Assembly: GCA_031769625.1 (NCBI GenBank)
Contig: JAUIMM010000484.1
Span: 1,240,001-1,304,000, forward strand
DNA length: 64,000 nucleotides
From: Taudactylus pleione
Taxonomy: Eukaryota; Chordata; Amphibia; Anura; Myobatrachidae
Reading direction: 5' to 3'
Numbering within the stretch: position 1 is the stretch's first letter; every line of letters begins with the position of its first letter. Below are positions 48,484-60,098 of this stretch, one piece after another. Under the pieces are notes generated by a model. It made no database searches and was not told the DNA's origin. It was given only the letters and a program-made list of their open reading frames with translations. The translations under genes and the position numbers were made by a program.

Positions 48484-49183
48484 GCTAGCGGGTAAATCTC
48501 GAGTTGCAAGTTCATCCTTTACCTGATTAGGAAGTCTCTGCCAGAAGGTGTCTAGAAGTGCCTCATTGTTCAATTAAAATTTCGAGTCCAATGTCTGGAA
48601 CTGGAACACATACTGGCCCACAGTGCGAGGACCTTGGTGTAACCGCAAGATGCCTGCAGCAGCCAATGCTGTTCTACCTGGTTCATCTAAGATTCTCCAA
48701 AACTGATAGTAGTCGGACAGAATGGAATCAACACTTTCTATACTTTTTATCCTATAAAGGTGAGCCCCAAGCCAGAGCTTGACCAGTGAGCAATGATATA
48801 CTGTAGGTGATCTTAGTTCTGGCGGTGGGAAAGTTCCCAGGATATAATTCAAAATGGATTCCAGACTGATTGAGGAAACCTTGTCATAATTTATTATCAC
48901 CGTCAAAATGATCAGGAGTGGACAAAGAGAGTCGTGATGTAGGAAGAGGAGGACCTAATCTACTGTGGTCAGACTTGTGGAGAGAGGACTGGATAGTGTC
49001 AAGCCATGAATAAAGATCTTGGGGGTACTGCATAACTTGTCCCTGTGTTGCTTCCTGATTTCCTACGCTTTGAGCCACACTCTGTATAGAGGCTCCCCTT
49101 TGGGCTTGTTCTCTTGTCGAATCCATGTGGCCAGAACAAACTGTCAGAGCACTAGAATTGGGTGAACTTGATTCAGGGACCAT
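48484..49183 (-). pseudogene. Gypsy gag remnant
   Basis: 48884-49183 carries a Ser/Gln-rich start ending LSTPDHFDGDNKL, the PDxFDGD motif of vertebrate gypsy gag. 48574-48906 and the start of 48088-48573 continue with capsid-like text (LHQGPRTVGQYVFQFQTLDS; then ALLDTFWQRLPNQVKDELA) in different frames. The zinc knuckle expected between gag and protease was not seen and is probably deleted. Confidence 0.75.
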
Positions 49184-49354
49184 TGGGTTAGCTGTGATAG
49201 TGCAGGAAAAAATGCAACAGGAACACTACTCACATGGCTGAAGGAGCTGACAGTAAGGAGAGCTTGCAGTGACCCACCAGGTTCACAATAGCGGCAAATC
49301 AGCATTGCCATGTCAGATACCTGAGTCTAAAAGGGCGATGCGTGACAATACCTT

Positions 49355-50310
49355 CCAGCAATCTATATACCTTCCAATGTTCCACATATCTCTCAGTAGC
49401 CCACATATCTCCAAACGTTCTACATACCTCATCATTCATTCTACATAACTTTTGGCATTCTGTATACCTCTATACATTCAACATACCTCTCAACATACTA
49501 CATACCGATAAGAATTCTACATGCCTCTTAGCATTTAACGTACCTCCCAGCATTCTCTGCACCTGTGAACAATCTACATACCTATCATCATTCATATACC
49601 TCTCAACATTCCACATACATCTCTGCATTCTACATACCTCCCAGCATTCTACATTCCTCCCAACATTTTACATACCTCTCAACATTCTACATACCCTTCA
49701 TACACCCAACATTCAACATACCTTCCAGAAATCTATATACCTTCCAATGTTTTACATATCTCTCGGTATCCTACATACCTCCAAACATTCTACATACCTT
49801 CCAACATTACAGATACCTTTCAGCATTCTACATACCAACATTTTATATTCTTTTCATAACTCTACAGACCAGCCAACATTCTACTTACTTCTCAAAATTC
49901 AACATGCCTTGCAGCATTCCACATACCTCTCACCATTCTACATACCTTCCAGAATTTTACATACCTCCCAAAATGCTACATAACTCTTAGGATTGTACAT
50001 ATCACCCAGCATTCTACACACCTCTCAGCATTCTACATACCTTCCAGCAATCTACATACCTCTCAGCATTTTACATACCTCCTAACATTCTACATACCAC
50101 TATGCATTCTACAAACCTCTCAGCATTCTACATACCTCCTAACATTCTACATACCTCTCAGCATTCTACATACCTTCCAGCATTCGACATACCTCTCAGT
50201 ATTCTACATACTTTCCAGCATTCTCATACGTCCTAACATATTACATACCTCTCAATATTCTGAGTACCTCTCAACATTATACACACCTTTCAACATTCTA
50301 CATACCTTCC
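49355..50310. repeat. ACATACCTC minisatellite, main block
   Basis: About 45-50 imperfect units of ~20 bp such as CATTCTACATACCTCTCAG and CATTCTACATACCTTCCAG. A long + strand open frame here is merely translated repeat. Confidence 0.93.
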
Positions 50311-50608
50311 AGCAGTGGCGTCACTAGAGTTGGTGGTACCCATTGCGGACCCATGGACCGCCTTCCGTATCAGACCATACAGAATCCTTGGTAATGTTTT
50401 TTGTACTAATATTACATGCAGAATGGCTGCGGGAACTGAGACACTGGAGCCATTTTTACTGCTCATTTGTAGGCTGAGACATGCCTCAAAAATGGTTGCA
50501 ACACGCCTGCGTTTAAATCACCACCTTCCCATTGTCGCCAACAAACAATTCCTGCCTGTCTATCACTTTTCAAATAAATCCTCACTGTGAGAAATATTGG
50601 TAATGAAA

Positions 50609-53600
50609 CTTGACACATGCTCAGTGTAACTCAGACACATTCTCAGGGTAACTCAGACACATGCTCAGGGTAACTCAGACACATGCTCAGGGTAACTCAG
50701 ACACATGCTCAGGGTAACTCAGATACATGCTCAGGGTAACTCAGACACATGCTCAGGGTAACTCAGACACATGCTCAGGGTAACTCAGACACATGTGCAG
50801 GGTAACTCAGACACATGCTCAGGGTAACTCAGACACATGCACAGGGTAACTCAGACACATGCTCAGGGTAACTCAAGTGTAACTCAGACACATGCTCAGA
50901 GTAACTCAGACACATGCTCAGAGTAACTCAGACACATGCACAGTGTAACTCAGACACATGCACAGTGTAACTCAGACACATGCACAGTGTAACTCAGACA
51001 CATGCTCAGTGTAACTCAGACACATGCTCAGGGTAACTGAAGTATAACTCAGACACATGCTAAGAGTAACTCAAGTGTAACTCAGACACATGCTCAGTGT
51101 AACTCAGACACATGCTCAGAGTAACTCAGATACATGCGCAGTGTAACTCAGATACATGCGCAGTGTAACTCAGACACATACTCAGGGTAACTCAGACACA
51201 TGCTCAGGGTAACTGAAGTGTAACTCAGACACATGCTCAGAGTAACTCAAGTGTAACTCAGACACATGCTAAGAGTAACTCAAGTGTAACTCAGACACAT
51301 GCTCAGTGTAACTCAGACACATGCACAGTGTAACTCAGACACATGCACAGTGTAACTCAGACACATGCTCAGTGTAACTCAGACACATGCTCAGGGTAAC
51401 TGAAGTATAACTCAGACACATGCTAAGAGTAACTCAAGTGTAACTCAGACACATGCTCAGTGTAACTCAGACACATGCTCAGAGTAACTCAGATACATGC
51501 GCAGTGTAACTCAGATACATGCGCAGTGTAACTCAGACACATACTCAGGGTAACTCAGACACATGCTCAGGGTAACTGAAGTGTAACTCAGACACATGCT
51601 CAGAGTAACTCAAGTGTAACTCAGACACATGCTCAGTGTAACTCAGACACATGCTCAGAGTAACTCAGACACATACTCAGGGTAACTCAGACACATGCTC
51701 AGGGTAACTCAGACACATGCTCAGGGTAACTCAGACACATGCGCAGTGTAACTCATACACATGCTCAGGGTAACTCAATTGTAACTCAGACACATGCTCA
51801 GAGTAACTCAGACACATGCTCAGAGTAACTCAGACACATGCACAGTGTAACTCAGACACATGCGCAGTGTAACTCAGACACATGCGCAGTGTAACTCAGA
51901 CACATGCTCAGTGTAACTCAGACACATGTTCAGTGTAACTGAAGTGTAACTCAGACACATGCTCAGAGTACCTCAAGTGTAACTCAGACACATGCTCAGT
52001 GTAACTCAGACACATGCTCAGAGTAACTCAGATACATGCGCAGTGTAACTCAGATACATGCGCAGTGTAACTCAGACACATGCTCAGGGTAACTCAGACA
52101 CATGCTCAGGGTAACTGAAGTGTAACTCAGACACATGCTCAGAGTAACTCAAGTGTAACTCAGACATATGCTCAGTGTAACTCAGACACATGCTCAGAGT
52201 AACTCAGATACATGCGCAGTGTAACTCAGACACATGCTCAGGGTAACTCAGACACATGCTCAGTGTAACTCAGACACATGCTCAGAGTAACTCAGACACA
52301 TGCTCAGAGTAACTCAAGTGTAACTCAGACACATGCTCAGAGTAACTCAGACACATGCTCAGGGTAACTCAGACACATGCGCAGTGTAACTCAGACACAT
52401 GCTCAGAGTAACTCAGACACATGCTCAGGGTAACTCAGACACATGCGCTGTGTAACTCAGACACATGCACAGTGTAACTCAGACACATGCTCAGGGTAAA
52501 TCAGACACATGCTCAGGGTAACTCAGAAACATGCACAGTGTAACTCAGGCACATGCTCAGGGTAACTCAGACACATGCTCAGTGTAACTCAGACACATGC
52601 TTAGTGTAACTCAGACACATGCGCAGTGTAACTCAGACACAAGTGCAGGGTAACTCAGACACATGCTCAGGGTAACTCGAGTGTAACTCAGACACATGCT
52701 CAGGGTAACTCGAGTGTAACTCAGACACATGCTCAGGGTAACTCAGACATATGCTCAGGGTAACTCAAGTGTAACTCAGACACATGCGCAGTGTAACTCA
52801 GACACATGCTCAGAGTAACTCAGACACATGCACAGTGTAACTCAGACACATGCGCAGTGTAACTCAGACACATGCTCAGAGTAACTCAGACACATGCTCA
52901 GGGTAACTCAGACACATGCTCAGGGTAACTCAGACACATGCTCAGGGTAACTCAGACACATGCGCAGTGTAACTCATACACATGCTCAGGGTAACTCAGA
53001 CACATGCACAGTGAAACTCAGACACATGCTCAGGGTAACTCAGACACATGCTCAGGGTAACTCAGACACATGCACAGTGTAACTCAGACACATGCTCAGG
53101 GTAACTCAGACACATGCTCAGGGTAAATCAGACACATGCTCAGGGTAACTCAGACACATGCGCAGGGTAACTCAGACACATGCTCAGGATAACTCAGACA
53201 CATGCTCAGGGTAACTCAGACACATGCTCAGCGTAACAAAGACACATGCGCAGGGTAACTCAGACACATGCTCAGGGTAACTCAGACACATGCGCAGGGA
53301 AACTCAGACACATGCGCAGGGTAACTCAGACACATGCTCAGGGTAACTCAGACACATGCTCAGGGTAACTCAGACACATGCTCAGCGTAACTCAGACACA
53401 TGCGCAGGGTAACTCAGACACATGCTCAGGGTAACTCAGACACATGCGCAGGGAAACTCAGACACGTGCTCAGGGTAACTCAGACACGTGCTCAGGGTAA
53501 CTCATACACATGCGCAGTGTAACTCAGACACAAGTGCAGGGTAACTCAGACACATGCTCAGGGTAACTCGAGTGTAACTCAGACACATGCTCAGGGTAAC

Positions 53601-55353
53601 TCAAGTGTAACTCAGACACATGCGCAGTGTAACTCAGACACATGCTCAGAGTAACTCAGACACATGCACAGTGTAACTCAGACACATGCTCAGGGTAACT
53701 CAGACACATGCGCTGTGTAACTCAGACACATGCACAGTGTAACTCAGACACATGCTCAGGGTAACTCAGACACATGCACAGTGTAACTCAGACACATGCT
53801 CAGGATAACTCAGACACAAGTGCAGGGTAACTCAGACACATGCGCAGGGTAACTCGAGTGTAACTCAGACACATGCTCAGGGTAACTCAGACACAAGTGT
53901 AGGGTAACTCAGACACATGCTCAGGGTAACTCGAGTGTAACTCAGACACATGCTCAGGGTAACTCAGACATATGCTCAGGGTAACTCAAGTGTAACTCAG
54001 ACACATGCGCAGGGTAACTCAGACACATGCTCAGGATAACTCAGACACATGCTCAGGGTAACTCAGACACATGCTCAGGATAACTCAGACACATGCGCAG
54101 GATAACTAAGACACGTGCTCAGGGTAACTCAGACACATGCTCAGGGTAACTCAGACACAAGTGCAGGGTAACTCAGACACATGCTCAGGGTAACTCGAGT
54201 GTAACTCAGACACATGCTCAGGGTAACTCAGACATATGCTCAGGGTAACTCAAGTGTAACTCATACACATGCGCAGTGTAACTCAGACACATGCTCAGAG
54301 TAACTCAGACACATGCGCAGTGTAACTCAGACACATGCTCAGAGTAACTCGAGTGTAACTCAGACACATGCTCAGGGTAACTCAGACATATGCTCAGTGT
54401 AACTCAGACACTTGCGCAGTGTAACTCAGACACAAGTGCAGGGTAACTCAGACACATGCTCAGGGTAACTCAGACACATGCGCTGTGTAACTCAGACACA
54501 TGCACAGTGTAACTCAGATACATGCTCAGGGTAACTCAGACACATGCTCAGGGTAACTCAGACACATGCACAGTGTAACTCAGACACATGCTCAGGGTAA
54601 CTCAGACATATGCTCAGTGTAACTCAGACACATGCACAGTGTAACTCAGACACATGCTCAGGGTAACTCAGACATATGCTCAGTGTAACTCAGACACTTG
54701 CGCAGTGTAACTCAGACACAAGTGCAGGGTAACTCAGACACATGCTCAGGGTAACTCGAGTGTAACTCAGACACATGCTCAGGGTAACTCAGACATATGC
54801 TCAGGGTAACTCAAGTGTAACTCAGACACATGCGCAGTGTAACTCAGACACATGCTCAGAGTAACTCAGACACATGCACAGTGTAACTCAGACACATGCG
54901 CAGTGTAACTCAGACACATGCTCAGAGTAACTCAGACACATGCTCTGGGTAACTCAGACACATGTGCAGTGTAACTCAGACACATGTGCAGGGTAACTCA
55001 GACACATGCTCAGGGTAACTCAGACACATGCGCTGTGTAACTCAGACACATGCGCAGGGTAACTCAGACAGATGCTCAGGATAACTCAGACACATGCACA
55101 GGGTAACTCAGACACATGCTCAGGGTAACTCAGACACGTGCTCAGGGTAACTCAGACACGTGCTCAGGGTAACTCAGACACATGCTCAGGGTAACTCAAA
55201 CACATGCGCAGGGTTACTCAGACACGTTCTCAGTGTAACTCAGACACATGCTCAGGGTAACTCGAGTGTAACTCAGATACATGAGCAGTGTAACTCAGAC
55301 ACATGCGCAGGGTAACTCAGACACATGCTCAGGGTAACTCAGACACATGCGCA
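50609..55353. repeat. 21-bp satellite array (GGTAACTCAGACACATGCTCA)
   Basis: Roughly 220 tandem copies over 4.7 kb. Variation is concentrated in the bases after CACATG (GCTC, GCGC, GCAC, TGCA) and before TAACTC (AGGG, AGTG, AGAG). Partial units of the type TAACTCAAGTG or TAACTCGAGTG recur. The unit is a multiple of three and contains TAA, so frames are closed at each repeat. Confidence 0.98.
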
Positions 55354-55809
55354 TATCACTGAAAATCGCTCAACTGCGTAAAGATCGGCTTTGTGCCATC
55401 TCTGAATCTTGCCCATGAACAACTAGGAAAATTAAAATTATACCTGTAAATGACAATATCATACACACAACCTAAATGTATTTGAGCCTAAATGTATTTA
55501 CATTTACATAGTTTCACGTGGTTAAAGTGAAAATTCTGTAAGAGAACAATATAATTAAGTAATTAATTAGTAAAAACATTTAAGAACTACATCAAGCTCA
55601 TGTTCATATTAACATTAAACTTTACCGTTACATAACATACATTAATTAGGATCAATAACTGGCCACATAATGTATACGCTGTAGACAAATGCATATAGAA
55701 ATACACTCCTAAATTAAATAATACCAAAAACATAAACAGGAATACACGAGCCTTTTAGCATTTACTGTACATCTTGACAAAACAATCAGAACTTTCCTTT
55801 CCTGGCCTG

Positions 55810-56105
55810 CAAAGCTGCCGTAACTAGACTTTTTGGTGCCCTGTGCCAGAAAGAGCATTAGCGCCCCCCCCCCACCTTATTTTTCAAATAAGGACATAAG
55901 ATAGTGCACCTGAAAAAGGGCCATGGCCTCATGGGGAAGGGCCAGGGAAGAGATAGGGGAGGCCAGGAGATGCTGGGGATACAAGAAGAGGAAGCTACAA
56001 GTGAGAATGATAATAAACAGGAAAATTGACAGGCCCAAACAGTGCCCCCTGCCCTGCGGTGCCCTGTGCCATGGCACTGGTCGCACTACCCTAGTTATGG
56101 CCCTG
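55810..56105. mobile_element. hAT-like MITE, GGCCGTAACTAG family, copy 3 (inverted)
   Basis: Left AGCTGCCGTAACTAG and right CTAGTTATGGCCCTG are the family ends. Interior text is the reverse complement of copies 1 and 2 (ATGGGGAAGGGCCAGGG; AATGATAATAAACAG; AGTGCCCCCTGCCCTG). It lies inside the 50311-56352 unit. A clear target duplication is not seen. Confidence 0.8.
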
Positions 56106-56349
56106 CCAGTAAGATCAACAGTACGATCATAAAATTAAACAAAATGTTTGATTACATGTAAAGAAATATGTCTAAAATGTATTATGCAATGATAATGAGC
56201 ACTGTACCCTCTTCTCTCACCTGCAGCAGCAGGGGAGAGGGAAATCCTTCTTGCTGCAGTGCGGGGTGCTCCTCCTCAGTGACCTGGAGCCTGGATTCCA
56301 TCATTTTGGTGTCACCCGGTGCAGTCCGCACCCCCTAGTGACGTCTATG

Positions 56350-56490
56350 CCTTCCATCATAATAGATACCTCTCATCATATTACATACCACCCAACATAC
56401 TACTTACATCCCACCATTCTACATTTCTCTAAGCATTCTACATACATCCAGCGTTCTATACACATCTTAACATTGTACATACTGCACCTC
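56350..56490. repeat. ACATACCTC minisatellite, right fragment
   Basis: Units such as CATATTACATACCACCCAA and CATTCTACATACATCCAG, the same theme as the blocks at 44590 and 49355. Confidence 0.8.
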
Positions 56491-56530
56491 TGAAATTTCT
56501 GATACACAATGAGAACTTATGCATTGATAC

Positions 56531-56997
56531 TAGAGATGTGCACAGACCCAAGTGTTTTGGTTTTGATTCTTAATCATTGCTGTATTTTGGTTTTGACAAT
56601 ACCACCCACAAGTATTTTGGTTGTTTTCGGTTTTGGAATTCTTTAAAATGAATAAAAGCAGCTAAAATCATGACATTTGGACCTGTTAAAGTATTTTTAA
56701 CATCAATAACAATTATTTCCAGTAATTTCCAGTCAATTTTGACGACCTCACAGCTCATATTGTTTATACCAATATTGGCCAAAGGCTGCAACGAGACACA
56801 GAGCAGCGGCACAAATACATGGCAGTTTGAAAGAATATAGTACATGTAAAACAATTGTGTAAGTACTGTAAGTGCAGCTCACTTCAAGTTCACTTTTAAC
56901 AAACATATACTACTCTACTCGGAACCTCAAAGTGATTCCGAACCGGGACATTGTTTGACCTGGAAACCCAAAGTAAAACTGAACAGCTCATCTCTAA
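56531..56997. mobile_element. Element with TAGAGATGTGCAC ends
   Basis: Left TAGAGATGTGCAC and right GCTCATCTCTA are inverted. The interior is rich in GGTTTTGG and its complement. No target duplication apparent. Confidence 0.6.
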
Positions 56998-57659
56998 TTT
57001 ACACTGGCACTCATTCCTGAATAATGAAGTCAGAAAAGATGGGGCCCGGGACTGACAAATAAGGCAGGGCCCCCACCCCTTCTCCCTCAGTCCCATCAAC
57101 TGTATCCATTGTCTGAAATATACTAGACATCCATAAAAATGGCCAGGCCTGGGTCTGGGAGAAAGGACACAGACACACACACAGACAAAGACACACACAT
57201 ACACTTAACTTACCTATCTCGCTCCTCCTTCTGTCTCAGCCTCCATGCTCCGGACGCCGGCTCCTCACACTACCCGCCCGTCGCGGCTCCTCTCTCTCAT
57301 TTAGCTTGCTTCATTGTAAAAAAAACGTTATTGGGGGCAAGATAGTGGGGAGGGCGGCGCAGCTGGGGCTGGGTGAGAAGCGTCTCACAATGAGTTACTT
57401 ACTCATTCACTGTATTGTGCAGCGGGGGGGAGGCCCAGCCGGGGGGATAGCGGTGGGCACTTGTGCGAGCGGCTGCAGGCCTGCAGCATACTGGTAGGAG
57501 CATCCGGCACCCCGCCTCTGGGCCTTTCACTGCAGGGGGTAGTGTTCGGGCCTGGGATTCCAGTCCCGACAGACCCCCCTGATGCAGTCCTGCCTACCTG
57601 TATCAATGGTGCCAGCCATACAGCCCTGTGCTCTGTGCGGCAGCACAACCACTCGCCCT

Positions 57660-57680
57660 CCCCTAGTTACGGCCCTGGGG
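57660..57680. mobile_element. End of a further GGCCGTAACTAG-family MITE
   Basis: CTAGTTACGGCCCTGGGG matches the family's right end. A matching left end was not located in the preceding G/C-rich 57000-57650 stretch. Confidence 0.4.
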
Positions 57681-57808
57681 TTAAGAATGACTTTGGTGTA
57701 GGAAACTTTAAATTATTTATTTAATAAACTGCATTTAAGGTTTTTTTTAGCAAGTCTTTCCCCGTGCAGTTAGCTGTGTGTATTGGATTTACTATACAGC
57801 GGTGTGGA

Positions 57809-57942
57809 GCAGGCCTGGCCAACCTGTGGCTTTCCTTTTGTTGTGAAATTACAAGTCCCAGCATACCCTTCCATCAGTTGGTAAAGCATGCTGGGAATTG
57901 TAGTTTCACAACAGCTGGAGAACCACATGTTGGCCAGGTCTA
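57809..57942. mobile_element. Palindromic MITE (AGGCCTGGCCAACCTGTGG type)
   Basis: Left AGGCCTGGCCAACCTGTGG is mirrored by right CCACATGTTGGCCAGGTCT, and ACTTGTAATTT-like words with CCCAGCAT and ATGCTGGG mirror each other inside. A common fold-back type; the hairpin at 23120-23232 shares the CCCAGCA and GTAGTT core words. Confidence 0.75.
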
Positions 57943-58860
57943 GTGTGGAGGGTGATTTTCAAATCAACGCCGTTGTTTGCTATTTACAAATGGTTAACCC
58001 AGGCTGCCGGAAAACATCCAAAAAACTATCTTACAATCAGAAGCTGAGGTGTAAACAATTTATACTTCATGTTACAGTGATATAAAACATTGTTTACCCT
58101 GTTATAAATATTTTTTTATTGACCCTATAAGCAATAATTTAACATTGGCAACTTCATATAATGATTAAATAATATACTGTATGTCTGCTATTATAATTGC
58201 TCTTTCATTTGGCCCCTAATTTATTTATTAACTATTACCGGTGTTCGACCAGTGCCATCACCCAAGGAGCAAATTTGAGAGGATGGCACCTTCGCTGTTT
58301 CATTGGCACCTGCATTTGGCTGGCCAGGTGCCTTGGTGCTGCCTGAAGAGTCATCCATCGTGGATGTAAATCATGTTGTCTAGTGAAGTGCTGGAAAAAA
58401 TTTTCCCCTGTGGCCAGAGCAATAAATGGCCCATTACACCACAGCAGCCCCTGCCTAGTCAGAGTAACAGCCAATGGTGAATAGATAGCAGCAGTTACAT
58501 ATGATGAGTTTCCAGCAGCTGCGCCCTTCTACACGGTAGTGATGACTATGACGATAGTATCATCGATAATATTAACAGATGTAACTAATCCAAATACAGA
58601 TACTCACATAATTAATTCACTTAACTGTCTTAACCTGCAGCTATAACTGTTTTCCTCTGGAGTGATTTGATGAGATAAAAATTATTTGTTAGAGAATGTA
58701 GTAAAAAAAAAAAAAAAAGACCATGAGATTAATGCTTAAAAGATACTTAACTTGCTATTTAAAGAAAAATACCTACATGGGATTACTTTAAAAGAAACTA
58801 TGTTTAAATAAACATCAGTAGCTTTAAAAAATATAGATTAGATACTTAGTTTTTGTGTAA

Positions 58861-59054
58861 AGGCCCCCATACATCAAAGATTGATTGCAGCAATCGTGCA
58901 ATTTGCAATCGATTGTGTATAAAAATCTTTCCCTTTTTCAATCGATTGCTGATTGCAGAGATGCCACAATCGATTGAAAAAGGTTAAGATTTTTATACAC
59001 AATCGATTGCAAATTGCACGATTGCTGCAATCGATCTCTGATGTATGGGGGCCT
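58861..59054. mobile_element. PIF/Harbinger-like MITE, near-perfect palindrome
   Basis: Left AGGCCCCCATACATCA and right TGATGTATGGGGGCCT are inverted; TAA flanks both sides (58858-58860 and 59055-59057). The arms continue through GCAATCGTGCAATTTGC for almost the whole 194 bp. Confidence 0.88.
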
Positions 59055-59501
59055 TAACAGTAAAGAGTTTAGATGAGGGATAAAGTTCCTGAATTTCCAC
59101 AGGGTGTTCTTAATTTTTCTAATGGGATGGAGGAATGTGGCCTTGCTAGATAGCCTGTGTCAAATGAAACCAATTTGTATTCATGTTTATGAACTTATGA
59201 TACTGGTGTATATATTTATTGGTAGTTCATCACAATGCTAGACAGTATTACTATATACTACTACTAATATTATTATTAGTAGTATTATTATTAGTATTAT
59301 TATGCTAGGTATTTGTCTGATGACTATTATACACTATAATAAACACACTAATTCGACCCCTAAGTTTGATTAAATGGTTAGATGGTCTACACAACAGACA
59401 GTTAAATATTATTTTAAATGTACTTTCTTTTACTAATCTGATGAACATTTACATTTGTCTTTGCATTTCTTTTTTTCCTCATCATCATTTCCCCAAAGCA
59501 G

Positions 59502-59636
59502 TTACTATTAACTACCACCACTTAGCTGCCAGTCGTTCTGTCTCTATTGACGATGAGGAGGAAGAAGAAGATAGGCTTCACGCCATGCTATCCATGATTT
59601 CCTCTCGGAACCTCACAGCTCCTAAAATGATGAAAG
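59502..59636 (+). CDS. SGSM2: SGSM2 exon between PH-like and TBC domains
   Basis: A 135-bp exon after CAAAGCAG: TT completes Ile, then TINY, HHLAASRSVSIDDEEEEE, DRLHAMLSMISSRNLTAP and KMMK, leaving one base (G). The HLAASRSVS..DEEEEE..LHAMLSMI.SRNLTAP pattern is SGSM2-specific. The donor, AAAG/GTTTTT, is weak against the GTRAGT consensus; reading on without splicing meets a stop at 59696. In mammals an optional exon follows at about this point (family knowledge), so regulated splicing is plausible. The following TBC-domain exons were not found before 64000. Confidence 0.92.
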
Positions 59637-60098
59637 GTTTTTATCCGACTTCCCTCCTAAACCTCCCCACATCTTGTTATAAAGAGGCATTGTTCTAAGG
59701 CAATGTTTCCCATTCAGAAGATGACAACAACTGTGCTGGCATTATCGGGCAGTCCTACACTAAATAACTAAACACAGAGAATAATCTCTTGCTGTACAAC
59801 ATTGGTGGTTTACTCTGCATTGCTAATAGTGGCATATAACTGAGTATATACAAGAATTAAAATGTCAGTTTATTTTTAAATATTTAATTATAATTATTTT
59901 TTTAATTACTCACCACATGTACATGTGTAATGCTGGGTTCATATTGTAGATATATTGTTCATTCGAACAAATGATATATTGGTAGCTGACCGGCAGATGT
60001 GTACACCCAATATGTCTGTGAAAGACATTGTTCACAGACACATCAGGTTTGCCCTGCAGCAGATCCAATTCATATATCTTGCAGATATATCGGTATGT

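Larger units (their letters stand above)
45634..49347 (-). mobile_element. Ty3/gypsy retrotransposon, decayed
   Basis: On the minus strand the order is gag, protease, reverse transcriptase, RNase H, integrase. The right edge starts TGTCACGCATCGCCC (49347) and the left edge has a 22-bp piece TGTCACACATAGCCCTGACA (45655-45634), apparently the start of the other LTR, cut off at the TA where the Tc1 terminal repeat begins. The right LTR seems only ~145-150 bp as preserved. Frames are broken throughout. Confidence 0.85.
50311..56352. mobile_element. ~6-kb transposon-like unit enclosing the 21-bp satellite
   Basis: The left edge GTGGCGTCACTAGAGTTGG, followed by GGTACCCATTGCGGACC, is mirrored on the right by CCTAGTGACGTC preceded by GGTGCAGTCCGCACC. 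TTCCAG sits before the left edge and TTCCAT after the right edge, a possible imperfect target duplication. Minisatellite sequence abuts both sides. No transposase was recognised; the 50315-50590 open frame resembles nothing I know. Confidence 0.6.
42075..59501 (+). other. SGSM2 large intron (17.4 kb)
   Basis: Bounded by GTGAGT and AAAGCAG. It is filled largely by a split minisatellite, a decayed gypsy and a Tc1 element, and a transposon carrying a 4.7-kb satellite. Stretches 42730-44580, 55360-55800 and 57945-58855 hold no recognisable gene; 43140-43300 is a repeat related to 13910-14020 (CTTCCCATTG then GAAAGCACTC or GAAGCACTCC, then CTAATCAC). Confidence 0.88.

Noticed and set aside
49342..49983. 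A 213-codon open frame on +, the longest in the window.
   Set aside because: It is translated minisatellite (endless HTS/YIP/LHT-like words), without a family or codon-use signal.
50609..55353. Possible CRISPR-like array.
   Set aside because: Repeats are head-to-tail with no unique spacers, in a eukaryotic intron; it is a simple satellite.
57403..57724. Overlapping G/C-rich frames on both strands.
   Set aside because: Compositional effect of a G/C-rich repeat ending in a GGCCGTAACTAG-type edge; no domain seen.
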